The translations under genes and the position numbers were made by a program. A DNA stretch of 30,877 nucleotides, from positions 1 to 30,877 of the forward strand of contig DKGG01000009.1 of NCBI GenBank assembly GCA_002453155.1, read 5' to 3'. Below the pieces are notes generated by a model. It saw nothing but the letters and a program-made list of their open reading frames with translations, was not told the origin of the DNA and did no database searches. This document shows positions 22,665 to 30,824 of this stretch, in pieces. The DNA comes from Bdellovibrionaceae bacterium UBA6776 (lineage in GTDB: Bacteria > Bdellovibrionota > Bdellovibrionia > Bdellovibrionales > UBA1609). Every line of letters starts with the position of its first letter. Within the stretch, counting starts at the first letter, position 1.

Positions 22665-23315
22665 TTACACCGTGTGCGCTCTCTCATCTTCGAGCTCTGC
22701 TCCAAGACGAAAGATTTCAGCCAAAATGAAAATTACAACTCCAGCGAATAATGTGGAAATGTTAAATCCCCCACGGGCAACCAATCGAATTCCTTCGCCA
22801 CCAAACTGCTGACTGAGCAAATAGGCATTTATGAAAGAAAAGAGGCCCGACGAAATACTGATTCCTAAAATACCAACGGCAATTAACCTTAACCGTCTGA
22901 TGTTTGACTTCGTAAATGGTGAATCCTCCGCAAAAGTTTTGAACAACTGCCGCAGCAACCGTATGACCATAAGAACCAAAAATCCGAGAAAGATTCCTTC
23001 AAATACGATTGCTATAAAAACACTTCTATTCAATGAGCCTTTGATCGCGAGCTTACCCACTCCTTCTGAAAAATAGGCTGTCGCTTTTCCATCTTTGGAT
23101 TGAAGTTGTGGTGCTGCTGAGTCTAATTCAAAGCCAATATCCCCAACCGTAGCGTTGCTTGAGCAGTTTGGGTTATCACCGCAGGAAGTGTTGGACATAA
23201 GTAAGAAGACCGCCACAAACACCCAAATTCCAACAGCTGCGATTCCCAAGTACCACATTCCATCAAGTACAATCTTGATCTTTGCCGATAACGAAGACTT
23301 GCCTAAAACTTTCAT
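22665..23315 (-). CDS. DUF2975 membrane protein
   Basis: 216 aa inner-membrane protein with about four hydrophobic segments: GIAAVGIWVFVAVFLLM, VFIAIVFEGIFLGFLVLMVI, LIAVGILGISISSGLFSFI and ISTLFAGVVIFILAEIF. The segment SPFTKSNIRRLRLIAVGIL and the C-terminal LAEIFRLGAELEDE are characteristic of DUF2975. The extracytoplasmic loop between segments 1 and 2 holds a Cys pair (NTSCGDNPNC). Biochemical function is unknown; the constant partner is an XRE regulator, as here, suggesting a membrane-linked signalling or stress module. AAGGGA precedes the ATG. Confidence 0.9.
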   Translation of the reverse strand: MKVLGKSSLSAKIKIVLDGMWYLGIAAVGIWVFVAVFLLMSNTSCGDNPNCSSNATVGDIGFELDSAAPQLQSKDGKATAYFSEGVGKLAIKGSLNRSVFIAIVFEGIFLGFLVLMVIRLLRQLFKTFAEDSPFTKSNIRRLRLIAVGILGISISSGLFSFINAYLLSQQFGGEGIRLVARGGFNISTLFAGVVIFILAEIFRLGAELEDERAHTV

Positions 23316-23332
23316 ACTTACATCCCTTAAAA

Positions 23333-23407
23333 ATTATTGAAAATCGATATGTATTTATTGATAAACAGTGATTTATTATTGAAAATCGGTCAATAAATTT
23401 ATTGATA
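23333..23407. promoter_or_regulatory. AT-rich operator-like repeat cluster
   Basis: Upstream of the DUF2975/XRE pair, ATTATTGAAAATCG occurs exactly twice (23333-23346, 23375-23388) and TTTATTGATA twice (23354-23363, 23398-23407), with 42- and 44-bp periods, roughly four helical turns. CAATAAATTTATTG (23391-23404) is a perfect 14-bp palindrome. These are good candidates for repressor sites. The remaining 23408-23571 shows nothing I can assign. Confidence 0.5.
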
Positions 23408-23571
23408 TTCGATAAAAATTATATGGTGCTGGGCAGATCTATTCTATTGATACATCAAATTTTTGAGACATCGAGGTCTTAGCGAAATGAGGAGATTCCT
23501 AGGGCTACGTTCCGCATAGAAAATGGAAAAAGGGATTCTTAAGATGAAATTTTTCTTGAAGTTGGGAACCT

Positions 23572-25575
23572 TTATTCAGACCGTAAGGCTTCGACCACCT
23601 GAAGTTTGCGCGCTTTAAGGGCGGGAACCCAGCCACTCAGTATGCCGACTGCGAAAATAGCCATAAATGAGAAAGCGATCGCTGGCATGTTTATGACCCA
23701 CTCAAAGGCGACCTGCTTTACCATTTTTGAAGTGAGGTAGATCACTGCGTGATAAGTTAAAATTCCAAAAACAATCCCCACAATCCCAGCGAGCAGACAC
23801 AACACCACGGACTCACCAAGATATTGAATATAAACACTTCGATCCGTAGCACCCAAAGATTTTCGAATCCCGATCTCCCTCAACTGCTCACCAATTGATG
23901 CCAACATCATGTTTGTAATCCCCATTCCGCCAACAACCAAGCAGACCAATGCAATCGCCCCCAACAGGAGCTGAAAAATTCCCATGAACTGCTTGAGCTG
24001 ACTCACCATAATTGCGTCAGAGCCCACACTAAAGTGACCCGCACTTCCGTATTTGTTTTGAAGGTAGTTCTTTATGCCATTAGAGACCTTCTCCACATCT
24101 GAACCCTGAGACAACTGTAAGACCACGCTGCTGAGCCGTGAATACCATCGTTCTGAAATGGTCTGAAAATAAGTATATGGCAGCACAACGTAAAAGTCCG
24201 GCTTGTCCCATTCGCTGTTTGTTTCAACTTTATTTAGCACACCAATTATCCGACAAGACGAAGAGGTCGCATCCGATCCTCCAGTCGTCATAAAAAGTGT
24301 GGCCTCCAATGGATTTGATTTTCCAAAAAGTCTTTTTGCGATTTCGTATCCAATTACACAAACCGGAGAACGATTTTTTATGTGAAAATAAGAAATCGGA
24401 GAGCCTGCCAAAAATTCCTGATTGGTTATCCTAAAATATTTTTCGTTCACTCCCATCGGCAAAGCTTCACCAGAAATTCTTCTGCCCCCTGAACTGATAT
24501 CTGGCTTTCGCCAGTTTACCAAAGTCGGCGAGTAAAATTTAATTTGGGGAAAAACTTTCTTCAGACCCTCAAGATCCTTTTCCTCATCAAATTCCTCAAA
24601 AAAAGTTAAATTAGAATCAATGGCTTTACGCCTCCAGTTTGTATACCCAGACAATGAAACTTTGTTCACACCCATTTTTTCATAGTTCGAAACAACTTTC
24701 TGTCGAATATAACTTCCAAAGGTGATCATCGAGGTCAAAGCCGCAATACCTATAGACACACCAAGCATCGTAAGCAAGGCGCGCACCCAATTAAATTTAA
24801 AACTCTCCAGAACCAAAGGCACAAAACTGAAAAAATATTTTAAATTTCCTCTTTTTTTAGATTGTGAATTGGGCGGCGGGGATTCCTGAAGGGGGTACTC
24901 CAAGTCTTGTCGGTCTTGGATTTCGCCATCTTTCAACTCTATGACGTCATCACACTGCTTCGCGATTGCTTCATCATGGGTAATAATCACAACCGTGCGC
25001 CCGCTGTCCGCAAGTTTGCGCAAAATTTCAAATATCTCCTGGGCTGTTTTAGAGTCCAGACTTCCTGTAGGCTCATCTGCTAAAATAACCTGCGGGTTGT
25101 TATAAAGTGCTCTGGCAATGGCGACTCTCTGTTGCTGTCCACCCGACAACTGACTGGGCTTTTTCTCAAGATGTCCATCAATACCCAAATCTTGTGCCAA
25201 TTCTTGCGTTCTTAGTTCCAGATTCAAACGTTCAGCTTCAAGGGGATACACTCCAGCCATTCCAATGTTGCTTGCGGCCGAAGATCGAGGAAGCAGATGA
25301 AACTGCTGAAAGACAAATCCTATGGTTTGCGACCGGAACTCCGCCAACGTAAACCCATGAAGCTCCGAAATATCAACCCCATTTACTCGAATTTGACCTT
25401 TCTGGGGACTTAAAAACCCACCGATCAAATAAAGAAGCGTTGACTTCCCCGATCCAGAAGGACCTTTGATTGCTGTGACTTTTCCTGGATGAATATCAAA
25501 ACTTACATTTTTCAATATTGGAACTGAAAGCTGATCTTTGGAAAAAGAGTGTGAAAGATTTCTGATTTGAATCAC
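23572..25575 (-). CDS. macB: MacB-like ABC transporter (fused ATPase-permease)
   Basis: 667 aa, close to E. coli MacB (648). The N-terminal ATPase has GPSGSGKST (38-46), LSGGQQQR (143-150) and DEPTGSLD (167-174). A membrane helix near 265-290 is followed by a large periplasmic domain (to about 530) and three C-terminal helices with the FtsX/MacB core (GGMGITNMMLASIGEQLREIGIRKSLGATD). MacB works with a MacA adaptor and a TolC channel to push macrolides, peptides or siderophores out of the periplasm. All three partners are here in one operon. It overlaps macA by 4 nt. Confidence 0.93.
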   Translation of the reverse strand: MIQIRNLSHSFSKDQLSVPILKNVSFDIHPGKVTAIKGPSGSGKSTLLYLIGGFLSPQKGQIRVNGVDISELHGFTLAEFRSQTIGFVFQQFHLLPRSSAASNIGMAGVYPLEAERLNLELRTQELAQDLGIDGHLEKKPSQLSGGQQQRVAIARALYNNPQVILADEPTGSLDSKTAQEIFEILRKLADSGRTVVIITHDEAIAKQCDDVIELKDGEIQDRQDLEYPLQESPPPNSQSKKRGNLKYFFSFVPLVLESFKFNWVRALLTMLGVSIGIAALTSMITFGSYIRQKVVSNYEKMGVNKVSLSGYTNWRRKAIDSNLTFFEEFDEEKDLEGLKKVFPQIKFYSPTLVNWRKPDISSGGRRISGEALPMGVNEKYFRITNQEFLAGSPISYFHIKNRSPVCVIGYEIAKRLFGKSNPLEATLFMTTGGSDATSSSCRIIGVLNKVETNSEWDKPDFYVVLPYTYFQTISERWYSRLSSVVLQLSQGSDVEKVSNGIKNYLQNKYGSAGHFSVGSDAIMVSQLKQFMGIFQLLLGAIALVCLVVGGMGITNMMLASIGEQLREIGIRKSLGATDRSVYIQYLGESVVLCLLAGIVGIVFGILTYHAVIYLTSKMVKQVAFEWVINMPAIAFSFMAIFAVGILSGWVPALKARKLQVVEALRSE

Positions 25576-26420
25576 TGCTTGAGATCACCATAAAAATCTA
25601 CGGGCTTGATCATCGTACCTTCAGGAATATTTAATACTTCTAAGTATTGATCCGTTTGAAGACCCATTTTTACCTCAATAGAATCACCCTTTGTCGTTTC
25701 TACTGTAAAACCCCGTCCCTTTCTTTGTACATATTCGTGAGGAATTGAGAGAGCATCTTTCTTTTCTCCGGTAATGGCATCCACAATCGCGGACATTCCA
25801 GGTCGCAACTCTGAAGGAGCTTCGATGATTTTTAATTCGACAGGATATTCGACCGAATCATTGCCCCGACGCCAACTGTTTGAGCCGTCGCCGTCGGGTG
25901 CCAACGAGATCTGAGTGACTTCACCCTTTAGTCGCAAGCTTGGAAGCGCCTGAACAGAAATATCTGCTTTTTGCCCCAACTTTAATTTTGGATAGTCCGC
26001 TTCGGACACCTTGGCCCGAATAAATAATTGAGAAAGATCATCAAGGCGAACCAAAATCGTAGATTGATCCTTTCCCCTTACAAATTCTCCTTCGCGAACA
26101 CTAATTTGAGTGACGGTTCCTGGAAAATTAGACCGAAGAGGATAATTTGATCCGAGGGAAGCATTAGACTCTATGGATACCAAAGGTTGGTTAACAATAA
26201 CTTTCTGTCCAATCTCTACATAGATTTTTTTGATGTTTCCATCATAAGGAGCCAATACCATTTGTTGCTTGGCCGTCTGGACAGTCCCAGACATAGAAAT
26301 TCGTTGATACAAATCTCTTTTGGTTACTGCCTGGGGTTTTAATCCCAGATCATTTTGATCTGCTTCAAAACATCCAGCGGTCCCCATAAGAATCAAAAGT
26401 ATCAAAATGCGCTTATTCAT
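25572..26420 (-). CDS. macA: MacA-like periplasmic adaptor
   Basis: 282 aa membrane-fusion protein. Visible parts: a barrel-sandwich/lipoyl half motif (VLAPYDGNIKKIYVEIGQKVIVNQPLVSIES), its partner (SNFPGTVTQISVREGEFVRGKDQSTILVRL) and a beta-barrel (KLGQKADISVQALP, LRPGMSAIVDAI). There is almost no alpha-helical hairpin between the halves, so it is shorter than E. coli MacA (371 aa). The N-terminus ILLILMGTAGC looks like a lipoprotein signal with C17, although Thr at -3 is atypical. It overlaps macB by 4 nt and the upstream TolC-like gene by 8 nt. Confidence 0.9.
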   Translation of the reverse strand: MNKRILILLILMGTAGCFEADQNDLGLKPQAVTKRDLYQRISMSGTVQTAKQQMVLAPYDGNIKKIYVEIGQKVIVNQPLVSIESNASLGSNYPLRSNFPGTVTQISVREGEFVRGKDQSTILVRLDDLSQLFIRAKVSEADYPKLKLGQKADISVQALPSLRLKGEVTQISLAPDGDGSNSWRRGNDSVEYPVELKIIEAPSELRPGMSAIVDAITGEKKDALSIPHEYVQRKGRGFTVETTKGDSIEVKMGLQTDQYLEVLNIPEGTMIKPVDFYGDLKQ

Positions 26421-27672
26421 CGAGCAATACTCCTTGATGATAAAGAGAACTGTAATAAATTTTTAGATAGCTTGAAATAGAGCTTTGGAAATCTTTTTGA
26501 GCGGAGAGTCTTTGATTCAAACTGCTGATGAAATCCAAATAGCTAATATTTCCAACCCGATATTCTTGAGAAATTGACTGGAAAACTTCCGTCTGAATTT
26601 TCAAAATTTCAATGGCGTTCCGAACCTGAAGCTTGAGCTTCTCGCTTTCGATTTTCAAATTCTTCAGTTTTGAATCAATCTCAAGTCGCTTTTGATCCAT
26701 ATCAGCACTCGCAATAATGACTTGGGATCTCCTATTGCTCAGATCATTTGAAAGTTGCCCACCATCAAATAAATTAAAACTTACCAATAGGGCTGTCTGA
26801 AAGTCCGTTCCCCAATCTGATGTACTTCCCTTAACCCAGTACCCGGATAAGTTCTTTCTGAACTCCGTATTCAAATCTACGTGGGGCCAATATGACCTTT
26901 GAGCCTTTTTAACTTCGAGATCGGCAATCTTTTTTTGTTCATTTTTAATCGAATATTCAGGATGACGGGAAACCTCAAAATTCTCTGTAATTGGAGGTAG
27001 TTTTTGACCTGTCCCAAACTTCAATGGCTTAAAAACGATTTGCTTTTCTCTCTGATCAAAGAGAGCCTCAAGATTGTTTTTGGATTTTTGAAAATCACTT
27101 TCAGCACGCTTCAGTTCAAATTCTGAAGATTTTTTTTCAGCTTGCAGTCTTAAAAAGTTCAATCGAGTGCTTGTTCCGGATTCATACGATCTTTTTGTAT
27201 GGCGAAACTGTTCATCCACAAGTCGTTTGCGACGCTCAGCAACCTCAAGAGAAACAGCACTGTCTGAAAAGTCCAAATAGCTATTAATTCCTCTTAAAAT
27301 TAAATCAGATACTTGAGTGTAATACTGAAGTTTCGAAACCTTCTCCTGGTGCTGGGCTTGATTGTAGCCATACCAATCCATATTGCTATTGTATAAATTG
27401 GCCTTCAATCCAAGGGACGTCGAGGACGAGTCCAAAGGATCTGGCTCACTTTGATGGTCAAAGAGCAACGAAGAATTTAAATCTAAACGAGGCAGGAGTG
27501 CGCCAAAAGCCGAATTCTTATTTCTCGCGGAAATTGAAATGCTTTCTCGAGACGAAATCACCGATGGAGCGTGTTCAATGAGAGCCTTCTTAAAGGCTCC
27601 CAAGGACTGAATTTCCAAGGAGTGGGCGGTGCTTGCTGCCAACCAGATAAATATTGAAAGAGAGCGGATCAT
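26413..27672 (-). CDS. TolC-like outer-membrane efflux protein
   Basis: 419 aa with a signal peptide (IRSLSIFIWLAASTAHS-LE) and two homologous halves of long helices and short strands typical of the outer-membrane efflux family: RHTKRSYESGTSTRLNFLRLQAEK in the first, EVFQSISQEYRVGNISYLDFISSLNQRL in the second, with VSFNLFDGGQLSNDLSNRRSQV between. It would form the trimeric outer-membrane exit duct for the MacAB-like pump encoded directly downstream. It is first in the operon; a possible -35/-10 pair (TTGGCA, 16 nt, TAAACA at 27681-27708 on the minus strand) lies very close to the ATG. Confidence 0.92.
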   Translation of the reverse strand: MIRSLSIFIWLAASTAHSLEIQSLGAFKKALIEHAPSVISSRESISISARNKNSAFGALLPRLDLNSSLLFDHQSEPDPLDSSSTSLGLKANLYNSNMDWYGYNQAQHQEKVSKLQYYTQVSDLILRGINSYLDFSDSAVSLEVAERRKRLVDEQFRHTKRSYESGTSTRLNFLRLQAEKKSSEFELKRAESDFQKSKNNLEALFDQREKQIVFKPLKFGTGQKLPPITENFEVSRHPEYSIKNEQKKIADLEVKKAQRSYWPHVDLNTEFRKNLSGYWVKGSTSDWGTDFQTALLVSFNLFDGGQLSNDLSNRRSQVIIASADMDQKRLEIDSKLKNLKIESEKLKLQVRNAIEILKIQTEVFQSISQEYRVGNISYLDFISSLNQRLSAQKDFQSSISSYLKIYYSSLYHQGVLLDE

Positions 27673-27774
27673 TCACCCATTGTTTACGGTAAATTGCAGA
27701 CCTGCCAAATATTTTTTTCCTAATGAAGAGGTTTTCATCTGATTCTCATTTTATCCACATGAAACTTCCAGGTC

Positions 27775-29109
27775 TCATTTCACACAGAAGTAGGTGAAGC
27801 CTTCTTCATCCACCTTGAATTCTCCAACCAATTTTCCGGTGAACAAATCTGCTTGAATTTCGTGTAAGTCCTTAGCTCCACTGAAGGCACTCTTCGATAA
27901 AAGAGCAAAGGCGTATTCACTTTCGCAAGGGTTTGGATATTTTTGTAAAATCACGGTATTTGATTTTAATGTAAAATCAGATCCCTCTTTCAATGGCGAG
28001 ACTAAATGAAGGTCCTGAGCAAGGGGAAACAAATTCAAACCAATGTCTTCAGAGACTGCAAAATATTTTGGGCTTAGGTTGGATTTCCTCCATTGATGGG
28101 GGCTGGGGACTCTCACGAAATCTTTATTTTTCCAGTGTGAAATGGCCGGGTCTAAAAGTTTTCCCATTTCAAGGTTGATTCGTTTTTCGGAATCTGTAAA
28201 CTTACGCACCATTTCGTCTGAAAGACTGTCGTCACTCGATTGAACACCGTCGAGTAGAATGTCTAGGGGAGTCTCACCTTTTGCAACTCGCTGATTCCAT
28301 TCTGCCAAAGGCTTAGATCCGAATCTCAATATGATAGATGCCAATCCGCCCAGATCATAGCCTTCACTATCCAATTGAAAGAAATTTCCTTCGAAAATGA
28401 GTCCCATTTTTTCATTTATGGCCACGATTAGATCTGCCTTCAACTCTTCATCTGAAGCAGAACATCCTAGTGCCGCAATTTTTGATGCTATCATTTCCAC
28501 ATATCGGGCCGTTCCTTCATAGCCATCTGTGGTGGATTGTGCTTCCTTGGGGAATTCAGATTTCCATTTTTCAAACCAAAATTTTGCCTTAGAGAGACTT
28601 GATTGATTGTTCGTTAGAAGAAATTCTTTAAGGCGATCGAACATCATCCTTCTATAAAGGCGAGGAATCTTGCTGGCAGGATAGATTGTTCCTCTGCTGG
28701 AGGAACCCTCTCTTATCCAATTTCTTTGCCCCTCATGATGGAAAAATTCATGAGTGCCAAATTCAAAAGCTTCCTGACTCAGGAACTCCATTCCCAAGGA
28801 CATCGCTCGACTTCCATTAAGTTCAAAAAAGCTATAGTAACTTCCAGCTACGGCGCCTGGTAAGGTGTCATTTTTAACCGAAGACAAGGTGTTCGAATTG
28901 GCGTCCCAAACCCAGGAATGATCCTTAGACGCATAGGCAAACACGACTTTCAGGTCCTTCCAGCTGTAGCCGTTCCAAATCCTTTGTGGGCACTCCATCA
29001 TTGTGGATTGGAATTCTTTGGCAAGATTTTGGACTTTTTGAGGCGCTTCCTCAGCTTGAACCCCAAATCCCGAGACAATAATTGCCAATAGGGTAACAAG
29101 TTTGGTCAT
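27775..29109 (-). CDS. Putative secreted HExxH metalloprotease
   Basis: 444 aa, not assignable to a named family. A signal peptide (TKLVTLLAIIVSGFGVQA-EE) predicts export. HEFFH (120-124), preceded by a hydrophobic-aromatic helix EAFEFGT, fits the zinc site HExxH. EGTARYVE (198-205) resembles the E-G-x-A-x-Y motif supplying the third zinc ligand in gluzincin-type proteases. Three cysteines or more could form disulfides. AGAGGAGG lies 4 nt before the ATG. It stands alone, divergent from the next gene. In a predatory-type bacterium a secreted protease is a natural inference, not a demonstrated role. Confidence 0.75.
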   Translation of the reverse strand: MTKLVTLLAIIVSGFGVQAEEAPQKVQNLAKEFQSTMMECPQRIWNGYSWKDLKVVFAYASKDHSWVWDANSNTLSSVKNDTLPGAVAGSYYSFFELNGSRAMSLGMEFLSQEAFEFGTHEFFHHEGQRNWIREGSSSRGTIYPASKIPRLYRRMMFDRLKEFLLTNNQSSLSKAKFWFEKWKSEFPKEAQSTTDGYEGTARYVEMIASKIAALGCSASDEELKADLIVAINEKMGLIFEGNFFQLDSEGYDLGGLASIILRFGSKPLAEWNQRVAKGETPLDILLDGVQSSDDSLSDEMVRKFTDSEKRINLEMGKLLDPAISHWKNKDFVRVPSPHQWRKSNLSPKYFAVSEDIGLNLFPLAQDLHLVSPLKEGSDFTLKSNTVILQKYPNPCESEYAFALLSKSAFSGAKDLHEIQADLFTGKLVGEFKVDEEGFTYFCVK

Positions 29110-29274
29110 AGCGCCTCCTCTAAAATGGCCTTCTGTTTGATTTCACCAAATACTAGATTTGAGAGAGCAAAATCTTGACCATCTTAGGGCGAGTTTCTGA
29201 CGGAAAGGCATTCCCCTCTCTCTGATTTTCCGCCACAATGGGTGTTCTTAAGATTTCATTGCCCAGGAGAAAGC

Positions 29275-29970
29275 TTGAAAAACATCGTCTTTACATTGAT
29301 TTTCGCGGGACTTGGAAACTCTGTCTTAGCCGCATCCATTTCTCAAGAACCCATTGCTCCCATCTACGCCGCAGACCAGGAAGTGGTCACCACCAAAGCC
29401 ATGGAATTGGAACAACAGCAGTTCGAAGAAATCGCATCTTTAAATTCCTCAAAGGCACGCCTAACCTCGGCTCGATTGGTGTTGACTCAAATTCAAAAGG
29501 ATTATGACCGCACCAAAAAATTGGTCGATGCTGGACGAATGAGCGAAGCTCACCTTCAATCTGTAAAACTCAGATTGATGCAGCAGGAATCCTATGTGGT
29601 GCAAATCGAAGGACAAATGCTCGATCAACGAACGGCCATTGAAGTCAGTCAATTTCATCTTTTAGATGAAGGAAACCCCTCTACTGATTACAGAAGGTCC
29701 ATCGCCGAAGGCATGAAATCTTCAATGGAAAGAAAATTGTCTCAACTGAAAGAGGCACTTTCTTCCGCCGAAGCCAATCGAGATTACTTCAAACAGCGAG
29801 AAGAAAACGGACGCCAACTTTTAGAGAAAAATATCATTTCTCAAGCCGAGTACGAACGGCGTGTTTTGGACCTGCAACAATCCGAAGAGGAAATCTTATC
29901 CACCAAGGCACGAGCAGATGGAGTGAAGCAAACACTTGTAGGTTTAAAAAAATCCATAGAGAGACTTTGA
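29275..29970 (+). CDS. Periplasmic coiled-coil protein, adaptor-hairpin-like
   Basis: 231 aa from a TTG start at 29275 with AGGAG 7 nt upstream; this gives a clean signal peptide MKNIVFTLIFAGLGNSVLA. The remainder is almost entirely charged helix with heptad character (KARLTSARLVLTQIQKDYDRTKKLVDAGRMSEAHLQ, then EANRDYFKQREENGRQLLEKNIISQAEYERRVLDLQ). The D-Y-x-R-x-K-x-L-x-x-x-G-x-x-S pattern occurs twice and is the helical-hairpin motif of HlyD/RND adaptors, but no lipoyl or barrel domain is present. Function is unknown; a scaffold or partial adaptor is possible. Confidence 0.75.
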   Translation: MKNIVFTLIFAGLGNSVLAASISQEPIAPIYAADQEVVTTKAMELEQQQFEEIASLNSSKARLTSARLVLTQIQKDYDRTKKLVDAGRMSEAHLQSVKLRLMQQESYVVQIEGQMLDQRTAIEVSQFHLLDEGNPSTDYRRSIAEGMKSSMERKLSQLKEALSSAEANRDYFKQREENGRQLLEKNIISQAEYERRVLDLQQSEEEILSTKARADGVKQTLVGLKKSIERL

Positions 29971-30018
29971 TCTTTTAGTTATTTTGACTTTGCCTGTCAG
30001 GATTTTTTCCAAAGGGAA

Positions 30019-30047
30019 TTCCGCCACCCCAGGGATTTACGGCGGAA
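30019..30047. other. Intergenic hairpin TTCCGCC/GGCGGAA
   Basis: Perfect 7-bp stem (30019-30025 with 30041-30047) around a 15-nt loop, midway between the coiled-coil gene and the YceI gene. It has no T-run; function is unknown. Nothing else is supported in 29971-30160. Confidence 0.35.
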
Positions 30048-30160
30048 AAGCCTTCTCACTACCTTTTCAATTCTAAAAAAAGAAAGACAGGTGCTCTTTT
30101 TTCATGACAATCTGAGGTTCATCCAAAAAGGGCGAAATGCCTGTTAAAGAAGGAGTCTCA

Positions 30161-30796
30161 ATGAAAAAATTAAACCTTGTTTTAGCCACTTTGCTTTTGA
30201 GCACTTTCGCCGGCACCGGACTTCAAACCTTTGCCAAGGATCATGAAGACCATAAAGATCACGGCTCCAATCATGAAGCGACCATAGATAAATCCAAAAG
30301 CAAGTTGAATTGGACAGGAAAAAAAGTCACCGGACAACATGAAGGAACTTTGGTTTTAAAATCAGGAAAAGTTGTTTTTAATGACAAAAAAGAACTGACT
30401 GGTGGTGAATTTGTCATTGATATGAAATCCATCAAAGTCACTGACATTAAAGTGGCAAAGGACAATAAAAAATTAACCAACCACTTGAAGTCCCCAGATT
30501 TCTTCGACGTGAAAAATCACTCCTCTGCAAAATTTGTCGTTACTTCAGTCAAAAAATCTGGAGATGACAAATATGATGTGACTGGAGATTTGACCATCAA
30601 AGGAAAAACCCATCCCGTGAGCTTTCCTGTAGCCGTTCAAGTGTCGGACAAAACGGCCACTGCCAAAGGCACCATCAAAGTGGACCGCACTAAGTATGAC
30701 GTGCGCTACGGATCTGGAAAATTTTTCGACAACTTGGGCGACAAAATGATCTACGATGATTTTGAAGTGGCTCTAGATCTTAAAGCGAAAATGTAG
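30161..30796 (+). CDS. Periplasmic YceI-family protein
   Basis: 211 aa. AAGGAG precedes the ATG at 30161; an ATG at 30137 in the same frame lacks a ribosome site and would put charged residues before the signal peptide. The signal peptide MKKLNLVLATLLLSTFAGTG is followed by a His/Asp-rich stretch (DHEDHKDHGSNH, about 27-38). The YceI lipocalin-like barrel then follows: SKLNWTGKKVTGQHEG, GGEFVIDMKSIKV, LKSPDFFDVKNHSSAKFVV, YDVTGDLTIKGKTHPVSFP and IKVDRTKYDVRYGSG. Members bind isoprenoid-type lipids in the periplasm and are often induced by stress; the ligand here is unknown. Confidence 0.93.
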   Translation: MKKLNLVLATLLLSTFAGTGLQTFAKDHEDHKDHGSNHEATIDKSKSKLNWTGKKVTGQHEGTLVLKSGKVVFNDKKELTGGEFVIDMKSIKVTDIKVAKDNKKLTNHLKSPDFFDVKNHSSAKFVVTSVKKSGDDKYDVTGDLTIKGKTHPVSFPVAVQVSDKTATAKGTIKVDRTKYDVRYGSGKFFDNLGDKMIYDDFEVALDLKAKM

Positions 30797-30824
30797 TTCT
30801 TGATTGAATCCCGTCCGCCAAAAA

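Noticed and set aside
23518..23613. 31-codon plus-strand ORF at the end of macB
   Set aside because: It overlaps the macB 3' end, has no convincing ribosome site and no conserved feature.
27720..27765. Fur-box-like sequence upstream of the efflux operon
   Set aside because: ATGAGAATCA resembles part of a Fur site on the minus strand, but the second half does not match and no clear promoter overlaps it.
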